Assembly (NCBI GenBank): GCA_037349315.1
Contig: JBAIAC010000133.1
Location: 558,001-622,000, forward strand
Source: Chelydra serpentina
Lineage: Eukaryota > Chordata > Testudines > Chelydridae
Direction: 5' to 3'
Length of the DNA: 64,000 bases
The notes under the pieces: model-generated
Databases searched by the model: none
Seen by the model: only the letters and a program-made list of their open reading frames with translations
What the model was told of the DNA's origin: nothing
Shown here: one piece after another, positions 55,925 to 64,000 of the stretch
Layout of the letters: each line of letters opens with the position of its first letter
Numbering within the stretch: the first letter of the stretch is position 1
Made by a program: the position numbers and the translations under genes

Positions 55925-56060
55925 CAGTGCTCGTTATTAATCCCGTTTATTTTGTGATAGTGCCTAGGGGCTAATCAAGATTGGGGGTCCATTGTGCTAG
56001 GTGCTGTACAAACAGATAGACAATCCCGCCCCCCAAAAGGCTGACATTCTAAAGAGACAA
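55925..56060 (-). mobile_element. MIR-like SINE 3' part, reverse orientation
   Basis: 'ttttgtgatagtgcctaggg', 'gtccattgtgctaggtgctg' and 'ggctgacattctaaagagac'. Confidence 0.75.
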
Positions 56061-56292
56061 GGGGAACAACTCCCAGCCCAAAGTCCGGACACAGCTCTCT
56101 CCTCCTTCGGCCTAGTATAAAAGGAGAGAAAAGCTTTGTTGTGAGGAAAGTAAATATCCGATAAGTTCCATTTCTCCCAAGACATGGCAATATCCAATGG
56201 ATTACATTCCCCAGAGTCCCTTGGTCCTATAAGCAGCAGCAACGGAGAAAGGCAGTGGGAGCAAAGGATTCGTTTGTAAGTAGTGATTTTTT

Positions 56293-56298
56293 TTTAAT
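56293..56298 (-). terminator. NCSTN: Candidate NCSTN polyadenylation signal (ATTAAA)
   Basis: TTTAAT on the plus strand, that is ATTAAA on the gene strand, about 585 bp past the stop codon. An AATAAA further on (55,946-55,951) lies inside a SINE. Neither is proven. Confidence 0.35.
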
Positions 56299-56882
56299 TA
56301 AGCCAAGCTATTTATATATGTACAACCCTGTCCCCTCCCAAATATTGCACTATTAAAAAAGGAGATCTGACATCTAATTATTTGTTCAACACACCTTCCT
56401 TTGCCCGCACTGTAATTTACACAGATTCACAGCAGCTGTCAGACAATTCTTCAGCTAATCCAGATAAAAGAGGTACAACCAGGGCTCTGAGAGAGCAAAG
56501 AAATCTGCCATCCATGCATGTCCCAGACAGGCCTTTCCTTCATGTGCTTCACACCCACCCCCCTTCTAGAAACACATCCATGGTAGTTGGGTGCTGGTAG
56601 CATCCAGTACTGATCCTCTTCAGAGCTGCCCAAAAGGCAGGACAAAAATTCAAGGCCCTTGGAAACTTCTAAGCAACATGATCTCTTTAGGACTTGGTCA
56701 ACACAGTTTTTGGGGGGAGTTTCTTCTGTTTCTGGGCTCAGTTTCTTGGGCTCACCCTTGGAAATCATGGAGCGATCCACCTGTGTCCCTATCAAGGCAG
56801 AGACATTCCAGTGTCAGCCAAGCAGTTTTAGTCAGCACAGTTGTAATCCAAGTGCCGGGGTTCTTGAACCCGCGGGAAGCAC

Positions 56883-57005
56883 TCAATAAGCCACGGCCCC
56901 AGCGTCCCCAGAGCTGCTGAAAAGTACGTGCGCTTTGGCATTGATGAAGTAGGTCGCGAGGAGAGAGAGGATCAGAATGGCGATGCCCACGACCAGTGTG
57001 ATTAT
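56883..57005 (-). CDS. NCSTN: Nicastrin, last coding exon (transmembrane anchor and tail)
   Basis: Acceptor CCCCACCTAG precedes 57,005; the reading phase is 0. It encodes 40 residues: a hydrophobic helix of about 21 residues starting I-I-T-L-V-V-G-I and containing L-S-L-L-A-T-Y-F, then N-A-K-A-H-V-L-F, then a short tail ending G-A-V-A-Y and TGA (56,883-56,885). The family tail G-A-V-S-Y is kept almost exactly; the stretch before it (S-S-S-G-D-A) differs from mammals. The single membrane pass anchors nicastrin in the complex, facing the lumen. Confidence 0.96.
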   Translation of the reverse strand: MITLVVGIAILILSLLATYFINAKAHVLFSSSGDAGAVAY

Positions 57006-57242
57006 CTAGGTGGGGACAAGAAAGGAAACACAGGTAACGGTGTGGTTACAAATACAGAACGACCGACTCCCTTTGCAAAGGCTCCTGGATGCTGAAGATC
57101 TCAGCAGAGACTCAGTCTTGGATGGTGGTGACTCGTAGGGGCCTCAATCAAGGATCCGGACTCTGTTGTGCTAGGTGCTGCAGACCCACTAAAAGAGTGG
57201 GTCTCCCCCCATAGAATTTAGCGTCTAAAACCAGGGGAACAA

Positions 57243-57760
57243 AGGAATTGCCAGACTGGACCAGATCCATGTTTCATCCAGCTTTTTGTACCCTGACTCT
57301 GACATTATGCTTCAGAGAAAGGGAGAACAGACCTTGCATTAGGTAGCTGTAGGATAAACTGCTCCCCACATTAGCTTTTCTTCTCATTCCTAAGAGTGAG
57401 AGATTGGTTTAAACTCCAAGCATGAGGTTTAACAGTTCTTCCAAAATGTATATTTGCATTAACGATTTTATCCTCAGACACGTCCAATCCCCTTTTGAAT
57501 CTTGCTAAGTTCTTGGGCTCAACTACATCCAATGGCAGAGAGTTCCACAGGCTAAGTTTTGTGTGTATGGGGGGTGGGGGGGAGCGGGGGAGGGAAATTC
57601 CTTTGATTGATTCTGAATCTGAAGCATTTTCATTTCATTGAATGTCCCCTTATTCTTGTACCATCAGACAGGAAAAGCAGAAGCTCCCTGTCCACCTTAT
57701 CTTTACTATTAGTTATTTATACACTTTTATCATCTCCTTTCTTATTTGATGCCTTTTTAA
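57243..57760 (-). mobile_element. CR1 LINE in the last NCSTN intron
   Basis: Same orientation as the gene. The plus strand shows antisense CR1 phrases: 'ttgccagactggaccagatc', 'catgaggtttaacag', 'cagagagttccacaggcta' and 'gaatgtccccttattcttg'. A G-rich expansion sits at about 57,567-57,592. Preceded at 57,140-57,235 by a reversed SINE tail. Confidence 0.85.
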
Positions 57761-57764
57761 GAAA

Positions 57765-59535
57765 GCAGAGAAATTAACGCGTCAGTTTATTAGTTCTTTA
57801 TTTCAACGGATAAATACAATCAATCCTTTGCTCTTGCAGAGCTTATTATCCATTCCTAAGGTCCCATCCAAACACCTACCAGTGGCAACGCCAGAGGCAC
57901 CATGCCTGATTGTCATTTACACCAAAGCCTCTTTGTACTGTCACAGGGTCATAAAGGAGCCTTCGTGTAACTGAGAACCCGGCTCGTTAGCTCCTAGGTC
58001 GCTACCTAGCTCCCTCGCTAGCGCGGCATGTCTTGTGCTGGATATTTAAGGGCGGAGACATGGCAGGCAGGGAGTTACACTTGCCTGGGGTGGAGTTAAG
58101 AGGCACAACACAGACCGAGTAACCACCCGCTGAGTGAGTAACAACCCAAGAAGCCCAGCAACTGCCCCAACATGCATGCCCAGCCCCTGGGTGACTTATT
58201 GCTGCAACACACATGATGATGAGAGTCAGGTCTGTACATTCACAGGGGTTAGAGACAGGGGTATGACATCACTAACAGCCAACCAGAGAGCTCCAAAGTA
58301 GGCCCATGGTTCAAAAGGCATCTCAGAATTAACCCTTATTTGGCTGGTAGCTAAACATCAGTGTTGCCATTGGAAGGTTGCTGAAAGAATTTTGTTGACC
58401 TTACTAAAAACCTGGAGCAATCCTGGAAAAGAAACTGAGACAAGTTGTGATTCTCTGCTTTCGAATGAAACATCAATACAACGTATTGATTTGTATTTGA
58501 TCCCTGGATTTTCTTATAAAGGCACCTGAGCCATGGCTGGCTATCGTATTGCGCAAAATCAAAATAAATTCCGTTTCAGAAATACACCAAACACATTAAG
58601 GCTGCAAAATCAAGCACTCGAAAGACAGGTTGAATTCTGGCTTTTCCCTCTTTTTGCACACGGATGATACAGCCTTTACTTATATGATCACATGTAATTA
58701 ACGTGGATTCAAAGTTAACATCCCACTAGGATGTTTCAGCTTTTCTCCCTCCCCCATCCCGGCTATCTACAGATCCAAGAGACGGCTTCATGTTTGGAAG
58801 GCTTTCCTTCACTACAAGGGCTAGAATATTTGTTTTTAAAAGGAAGAAGAGCTCATGCAGCACAATTCCACAAGGCCAAAATCTCTGAGCAACCAGAGCC
58901 CTGATTATACACGTTTTGGCAAGACAAATGGTTAATGTACAGAATATTCTTAAATGTATACAGGGCCCTGTCAGCCCAGAGGATCCCAAAGCATTTTACA
59001 TGCATAATCCAACAGACAATATATAGGACACACCTTCAGTTTAAGTTGGGAGGGAGCTCAGAGAAGTTTAAGAGCATGAAGCATCATTATGCAGCTGTTT
59101 AGGGGAGAAACTGAAGACCAATATGATGTCTAACTAAACTACAAAGGGGAACTTGGGGGAACTGAATAGAATTATCCTTGTTGGAATTTCACCAGAAGAC
59201 TACAGTTAAAGCCTTCAATTTTGCAAAGCGTCCCAAGTTCTTTAGTCACCAAAAATGGTCAAAACCTCTCTCACCATATTAGGCTATTGGTTCAGAAATG
59301 ACTTTGGGGAAAAAGGATCTATTGCATCACTGATGCCACTTTCTGTGACACCCTGGATTTCTGTAGAGGGTCTCCTAAGAGTTGACCAAGCCCAACCCTG
59401 CTTAGCTAGCGAGATCTGATAGGAGGATAGCACAAGGTGTCATAAAACCTGGTCATAGAATGTGTTTCAAAGCTTGCCGGGAGACATTAAAATCTATTCT
59501 CAACATCTTCTTCGGGTGTTTAGAAACACACCAAC
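57765..59535. other. NCSTN last intron, remainder
   Basis: Mostly A/T-rich unique-looking intron sequence. A reversed MIR-like copy lies at about 58,945-59,120 ('ggatcccaaagcattttaca', 'ggggagaaactgaagacc'). Confidence 0.5.
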
Positions 59536-59539
59536 TCAC

Positions 59540-59752
59540 CTCTAGCTCCTTGCTGGCTACGAGAAATATGCGGGCGCGGATATCCTTCCAGCGGCTCTCT
59601 GTCCATGTGGAGTATTCTGTGGAGCCCCACTGCTTCAGCTCGAAGGCAGGAGAGGCGGCCTTGGATAGGTGGACAGTTGACCGGATGCAGAAGGGAACTC
59701 GCGACGTTGAGTTTGGGTCCCTGGAGCCCTGCGCCCACGTATAAACATACAT
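59540..59752 (-). CDS. NCSTN: Nicastrin, penultimate exon (juxtamembrane lobe)
   Basis: 213 bp, 71 codons, phase 0 at both ends, between TTTGCAG (before 59,752) and GTGAGT (GT at 59,538-59,539). It contains S-P-A-F-E-L-K-Q-W, then [14 protein letters not shown], then [14 protein letters not shown], all nearly invariant in nicastrins. Its sequon N-S-T and two half-conserved segments at the start are more variable. The exon lies just outside the membrane. Confidence 0.97.
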
Positions 59753-59759
59753 CTGCAAA

Positions 59760-60600
59760 GAGAATGCCAGGGAGTGAGACCTAACAGGCCACTAGCAAAG
59801 AACCATCAGGACCTTTTTTCCTGGAACTTCACTTGCTCTCCAGGATCATAATAGGATTTACTGATTGTACTGAATGAGGTTTGCTTCACCCATTGCTGAA
59901 AAGTGGCTAACTACACACAACAGTGTACAACAGCTGAGGCCTAGGAGGGACAGTCCTGTGTCCAGCTGCAACTGCAGGGGAACTTATGTTGGCAGAACGT
60001 AATTCACAAGCTGGAGTTTATCCAGGATCTCAGGGCTAATGCCCCATCTCAGGTCAAAGGCATCATGGGATCTTTGATGCCCAGGTGCGGCCAAGGTCTC
60101 AGTTTGATGAGTCTCTGTAGAAGCTAGAGAGATTGACTGGCCAAAGCATGAAAGACCCTCACCCCAGGATTGGGTAGAGGCCCACTGGTGGTGAACGCTT
60201 GCACGGCCAATGCCTGTGCTGTGTGCGCTGCCCGTGTTGAGATCAGACTCAATTCCAGGGTATGTCAGAACGGCATCATTCACGGGCAGTATATTGGACA
60301 CTCAAAGCGCCCTCAGACTGATGCATCTGTGATCCACGTTGCCAACCCAGCTGTACTCACTTTAAAAGGAGCACTCCCTTCCCTTCTGAAGCGTCTCCTG
60401 CCTCGGGCACTAGGATGCCTCTATGATGGAGGAGGACTTTCCTCATCTCTCCCAGGTCTTGTTCAGGACAGAAGGAAATTCTTTCCATCCAGCTTTCTTC
60501 AGAGAGGTGCAAGTGAGATCGATTCATCGCAGGGACGTCACTGGAGTTCACTAGCCCAGCGTTTCTGTACCTATGCCCCACCCTCATTCTACTCAGATGG
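59760..60600. other. NCSTN intron
   Basis: No repeat family recognised. A plus-strand 163-codon frame here (60,170-60,661) runs into the exon antisense and is not a gene. Confidence 0.6.
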
Positions 60601-60608
60601 CAACTTAC

Positions 60609-60763
60609 TTCCTTCTCGGGGTTGGGTGTTTTTTCAGGGTTCAGGCACTCCTCCTTGGTGAAATTGACAACCGTGCCCGTGAGATTGGCCAGAACGTACT
60701 GCACAAGCTGGGTGGTGTTCACCAGCTGGGTAACCGCGATGTAGTGCTGGGGAAGTTCGTCGC
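60609..60763 (-). CDS. NCSTN: Nicastrin, third exon from the end
   Basis: 155 bp between CTCCCAG and GTAAGT (GT at 60,607-60,608). The first two bases finish a Gly codon; it ends on a full Glu codon. It contains Q-H-Y-I-A-V, N-T-T, Y-V-L-A-N-L-T-G-T-V-V-N-F-T and E-E-C-L-N-P-E-K. Three N-glycosylation sequons (NTT, NLT, NFT) are visible, as expected for the luminal domain. The Cys is one of the conserved disulphide residues. Confidence 0.96.
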
Positions 60764-60927
60764 CTGGGAGAGTCAGAGAAAACAGGATTGGCAGGGAGAA
60801 AGCCAGAGGTTACCACAAAAGCCAGAGGTTACCTCTGCCAAGGAGGTTACCACAAAACTTTAGAAAGTTTCCAGGTGACATATCAAGGTCCAAGATGGCT
60901 TTGAATTCTTCCCCAGACCATGCTTAC

Positions 60928-61015
60928 CCAAGAGTCCTTTCAGGTCCTGTTTAATGATGGACTGGAACCAGGAGTTGTTCGTTTTAATCAAAAACCCATA
61001 GAGCATTCTGGAGAC
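60928..61015 (-). CDS. NCSTN: Nicastrin, fourth exon from the end
   Basis: 88 bp between CTTTCAG and GTAAGC (GT at 60,926-60,927), phase 0 in and phase 1 out. It encodes R-M-L-Y-G-F-L-I-K, N-N-S-W-F-Q-S-I-I and K-Q-D-L-K-G-L-L, with a conserved sequon NNS. Confidence 0.96.
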
Positions 61016-61039
61016 CTGAAAGTGAGATGGAAATAGGTT

Positions 61040-61600
61040 CATCCACATTCAACGTTACAAGGCGAATCAGGAAGTACATCAGCATAAGGCCTCGGCGGGA
61101 GTACTGTGTCCCGTTCTGGGCACCGCACTTTGGAAAAGAGGTGGACAAATTAGAGAAAGTCCAAAGGAAAGCAACAAAAATGATAAATGGTCTAGAAAAC
61201 ATCACCTATGAGGGAAGGCTGACAACACTGGGTTTGTTTAGTTTGAACAAGAGAAGACCGAGGGGGGACATAACAGTGTTCAAGTATGTAAAAGGTTGTT
61301 ATAAAAAGGAGAGCAACAAATTGTGCTCCTTAACCACTAACAGGACAAGAAGTAATGGGCTTAAATTGCAGCAAGGTAGATTTAGCTTAGACATTAGGAA
61401 AACTTCTTAATTGTCAGGGTAGTTAAGCACTGGAACAAATTACCTAGGGAGGTTGTGGAATCTCAGTCACTGGGGGTTTTTAAGAACAGGTTAGACAAAG
61501 ACTTGTCCGGGATGGTCTAGATAATACTTAGTCCTGCCTCAGGACAGGGGACTGGACAAGATGACCTGTCAAGGTCCCTTCCAGTCCTACATTTCTATGA
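61040..61600 (+). mobile_element. CR1 LINE 3' end, antisense in an NCSTN intron
   Basis: The end of CR1 ORF2 is readable over about 110 codons (Y-C-V-P-F-W-A-P-H-F, L-E-K-V-Q-R-K-A-T-K-M, E-G-R-L-T-T-L-G-L-F-S-L). The 3'UTR follows ('gggtttttaagaacagg', 'gatgacctgtcaaggtccc'). It is one of the best-preserved CR1 copies in the window and is opposite to the gene. Confidence 0.92.
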
Positions 61601-61604
61601 TCTA

Positions 61605-61850
61605 GCAGCTAAAAGCACAGGGCTAGGAGCCAGGACTCCTGTGTTCCATTCTCAGTTGCGGGAATGTGATCTAATGGCTGAAGCACAAGGCTGGGAGCCA
61701 GGATATCTGGGTTCCATTTGCAGTTCTGGGAGGGAGGATGATCTAGTACCTAAAGTGAAGGGCTGGGAGTTGAGAGTCCTGGGTTCCGTCCTCAGCTTTG
61801 CCATCGACTGCTTGCATGACCCATTTGTGTATCAGTTCCCCCCCCCCACC
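61605..61850 (+). repeat. Three tandem MIR-like head units
   Basis: Units starting near 'gatctagcagctaaaagc' (61,599), 'gatctaatggctgaagc' (61,668) and 'gatctagtacctaaagtg' (61,739), each with 'gggctgggag' or a variant and 'ctgggttcc'. The spacing is about 70 bp. Confidence 0.7.
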
Positions 61851-62117
61851 CCCGACTCTGCATAACAAGGATAACTATTGCTCTGTTTTGTTGGAGGCTT
61901 GTGTGGCTTAATGTCGAAGACACTGGGATCTGATAGGAGGTACTAGAGAAGGGTAAAGTGTTAGTCATTCAGCTATGGTGGAGAAAGGGAGAGGGAGGCA
62001 GGCACCCAGGGAGACAGACAGGCCAGCATGCTGTGTAAACACACATAAACAGAGACAGAAGGGAAATACGTGAGAGCTCAGCATGGATGCCAGGGACTGG
62101 ATCCCATCTGCTCGTAC

Positions 62118-62213
62118 CGTTCTTGGATCTGCCTGAATAGCAGAGGTGTTGCTGGTTCCCCCTGCAAGCTGGTAGAGAGCACGGGCGACTACTGTGGCTA
62201 CTTCTGCCAGGGA
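62118..62213 (-). CDS. NCSTN: Nicastrin, fifth exon from the end
   Basis: 96 bp, 32 codons, phase 0 at both ends, between TTTTCAG and GTACGA (GT at 62,116-62,117). It encodes E-V-A-T-V-V-A-R-A-L-Y-Q-L-A-G-G-T followed by a sequon N-T-S and Q-A-D-P-R-T. The donor GTACGA is the weakest of the set. Confidence 0.95.
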
Positions 62214-62467
62214 CTGAAAAGAAAAGAGGGCTCTGTGTTAATCAAGACAGACAGGCCCAGTACAACAGGGAAGGAGAGGCAGCCAGTCCCCACATATCCA
62301 TCAAAGCATTTATAGCACATTCATATCTAAGTGCCTAATGCCACCAGCCCAGTGGAAAGCACCCCAGCAATGGGCAGAGAACCCATCATCCAGCACTCAG
62401 ATCCCCACCAGCCCCCAGTCTCCACCCCCCTTGCGAGCAATGGACAGAGACAATGTTTTGCAGAAAC

Positions 62468-62570
62468 CTTAGCTGTGTCGGTGACATAGTCCAGGGTCTC
62501 CTCGGGGCTAAGCCCCTCAGGATATTTCATCAGGATGTTCTCTGCTGTGTCATACATGCTCTGGTAATAT
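62468..62570 (-). CDS. NCSTN: Nicastrin, sixth exon from the end (first in window)
   Basis: 103 bp between CTTTCAG and GTTTCT (GT at 62,466-62,467). Its first base completes a codon from the exon outside the window. It encodes [12 protein letters not shown], then Y-P-E-G-L-S-P-E-E and V-T-D-T-A-K. The mammalian sequon N-V-S after E-N-I is replaced by L-M-K here, so one glycosylation site is lost or was gained in mammals. Confidence 0.96.
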
Positions 62571-62739
62571 CTGAAAGAGGAAGGGAAACAGGATTGGGGA
62601 AGGGGGCGGAAAGAAATCACAGGGCATGGAATTCAATTCAGTCCATGCCCGAAGCAGACATTGGGAGCAGTCCCCAGGGAGTGGAGTCGCAGCTTTGCCA
62701 GAGCGCTGGCCTCCCCCACACTCCTTAAACCATTTAATG

Positions 62740-62950
62740 AGGCTTTATAATTATCTTTGGGCCTTGCACCACTTCTCCCATCGGAGGATCTCAACGCAAT
62801 TGACGAGCAGTGATTAAACCTCAGTTGGGTAGGCGTTACCCCATCCGTCACGTGGATGGAGAAACTGAGGCACAGAGCAGGGAGGCAATACACAAGGCCA
62901 CAAGTTAACAGTGAAGGTGGGAACAGAACCCAGAAGTGCCGATTCCTAGC
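62740..62950 (-). mobile_element. MIR-like SINE, reverse orientation
   Basis: 'gatctcaacgcaattgacg', 'gagaaactgaggcacagagc' and 'gaacagaacccagaagtgcc' in an NCSTN intron. Confidence 0.8.
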
Positions 62951-63715
62951 TCCTGTCTCCAACTGGACCTACCGACTCCCCTGCACTGAAAGGTCCGAGA
63001 GACTCCGAGTTAACTTTGTGACAGTCTTGCATCAAGACATCTGCAGCAGCAGCGCACAGCTGAATCGAGGACCGGGCGAAAAGCCCAGCACAATGGTCTG
63101 CCATTCCAGGTTGGATGGGAACACTGAAAGCAATTTCCCAAGAGTGAAGAAGAGTTGGAAGGACGAAATGCACTACCCTCCTCTCCAAAATTCTCCGGCA
63201 CTCCCAGAGCTGTGCTGCTCCGGAGTTTGGAAGGCGGCTGCTTCCCCTGGCTGACTGCAGAGACGGCGTGACAGATCAGAGAAGGGGGCGAGCATGAGGG
63301 GAGAGAGGCAACCTGGAATGACGGGATGGGTAAGAGCCATAAGCAATTCCCTCCCCACTCCCATCCCTCCATTCTCCAGCGCCCCCGGGGAGAGGATGCT
63401 CATGGAACATGCCACAAGGGGGTCAGGTGGGGTAAATGGAAGAGCCTCTTCCACTGCCTGGGGCCCCTGCCACCGCAAATAGAAAGACATATTAAAAAAA
63501 CAGCAGCTTCTGGAAGAGCAGATGAGGCTCAGGCACGCTCAGCTGCCATTTGCTCACCTCTGGCTCCCAGCCAGCTGCGGGGAACGTTTTCTGTACAAAA
63601 CTGGATTTTTTTCGCTTGTCAGGATAATTATGTTGCGCCTGTTCAATTACATGGCACATGGTTGCTCCCCCCCACTCCCCTCTGTCCTCCATCCACCAAT
63701 GTTCTGGGAGGCCGA
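62951..63715. other. NCSTN intron, no exon found
   Basis: I looked on the minus strand for the exon coding the residues before Y-Y-Q-S and do not find it. Several frames of 80-157 codons have no domain. Confidence 0.5.
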
Positions 63716-63730
63716 GCTGCCCTCTGCTGG
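63716..63730 (-). promoter_or_regulatory. CTCF-like motif on the minus strand
   Basis: On the minus strand CCAGCAGAGGGCAGC. It faces the plus-strand motifs at 16.4-16.8 and 21.6 kb. Confidence 0.45.
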
Positions 63731-63745
63731 CTACCACTGGAAACA

Positions 63746-63782
63746 GAAGCGACAAAGGGTCCTGTGGTACCTTATAGACTAA
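63746..63782 (-). mobile_element. Penelope-like tail fragment
   Basis: Read on the minus strand: 'ttagtctataaggtaccaca' then 'ggaccctttgtcgcttc', the same text as in the copy at 7,751-7,790. Confidence 0.6.
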
Positions 63783-64000
63783 GCCCAGGGCTACACTAGC
63801 GGAGGGGGGTCGATCTACGATACGCAGCTTCAGCTACGTGAATAACGTAGCTGAAGTCGGCGTATCGTAATCGACTTACCTGGCCGTGAGGACGGCGGCG
63901 AGTCGATCGCTGCCGCTCCCCCGTCGACTCCGCTTCCGCCGCTCGATGACGTGGATTTCCGGAGCCGACGGGGAGCACGATCGATTAATCGCATCTAAAC
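63783..64000. mobile_element. MITE with long hairpin, cut by the window edge
   Basis: Arms 63,809-63,839 and 63,845-63,875 are near-perfect reverse complements around a 5-base loop. Further on come 'gctgccgctcccccgtcgac' and 'gatcgattaatcgcatctaa'. It is of the same family as 47,757-47,978. Confidence 0.7.

Larger units (their letters stand above)
56883..64000 (-). other. NCSTN: NCSTN locus, 3' part (continues past the right edge)
   Basis: Six coding exons joined in one frame give the last 258 residues of nicastrin, roughly residue 452 of 709 in the human protein to the end. All introns have GT/AG ends on the minus strand. Nicastrin is the large glycosylated subunit of gamma-secretase, which also needs presenilin, APH1 and PEN2; its luminal domain controls access of stubby membrane substrates such as Notch and APP fragments. 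The exons with the signal peptide, the D-Y-I-G-S motif and most of the ectodomain lie outside the window. The exon that should precede the first one here is not found up to 64,000, so that intron exceeds 1.4 kb. Confidence 0.95.

Noticed and set aside
56293..56298. Firm placement of the NCSTN 3' end
   Set aside because: Only a variant ATTAAA is seen in the expected range, so it is listed as low-confidence rather than used to define the transcript.
56591..56920. 109-codon plus-strand frame over the NCSTN last exon
   Set aside because: It overlaps the antisense of a well-supported NCSTN exon and 3'UTR and has no domain of its own.
61027..61410. 127-codon plus-strand frame in an NCSTN intron as a gene
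   Set aside because: Its sequence is the C-terminal end of CR1 ORF2, followed by the CR1 3'UTR.

Overview
The window reads as vertebrate, non-mammalian nuclear DNA, most likely from a cryptodiran turtle. The evidence is a tRNA-derived SINE of the turtle Cry type (about 26,996-27,163), many CR1 LINE 3' ends, dozens of MIR/CORE-SINE-like copies, Penelope-like tails, several palindromic MITE families and long GATA arrays. It is gene-poor: only two protein-coding genes can be supported, both on the minus strand. No RNA gene, CRISPR array, virus or bacterial feature is supported.

From right to left (direction of transcription): 56,883-62,570 holds the last six coding exons of NCSTN (nicastrin, the gamma-secretase subunit). 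They encode 258 residues, ending in the transmembrane anchor and short cytoplasmic tail; the 5' part of the gene lies beyond the right edge. At 33,301-33,711 lies the complete single-exon CDS of NHLH1 (HEN1), a neuronal bHLH factor of 136 residues. A possible NHLH1 promoter with CCAAT/TATA-like elements is near 39.14-39.20 kb. In mammals the order is NCSTN-NHLH1-VANGL2, all in one orientation. VANGL2 coding exons are not seen, but two CpG-rich segments with good minus-strand splice donors (13,450 and 607) are candidates for its non-coding first exons.

The rest is intergenic or intronic repeat. Notable blocks are a 50-bp minisatellite (14.7-15.2 kb), six same-strand CTCF-like motifs in 0.4 kb (16.4-16.8 kb), a GC-rich 46-bp-arm hairpin (25.8 kb), a 1.1-kb composite GATA array (29.3-30.4 kb), a 30-bp VNTR of about 40 copies (40.75-41.95 kb) and several nested transposon insertions.

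The most striking observation is at NHLH1. A 64-bp minisatellite runs up to the gene's stop codon, and each unit contains a copy of the last 12 codons plus stop. It is regular next to the gene and decays with distance. On the other side a GATA array starts 9 bp from the start codon, so the intact bHLH gene sits between two expanded tandem repeats.
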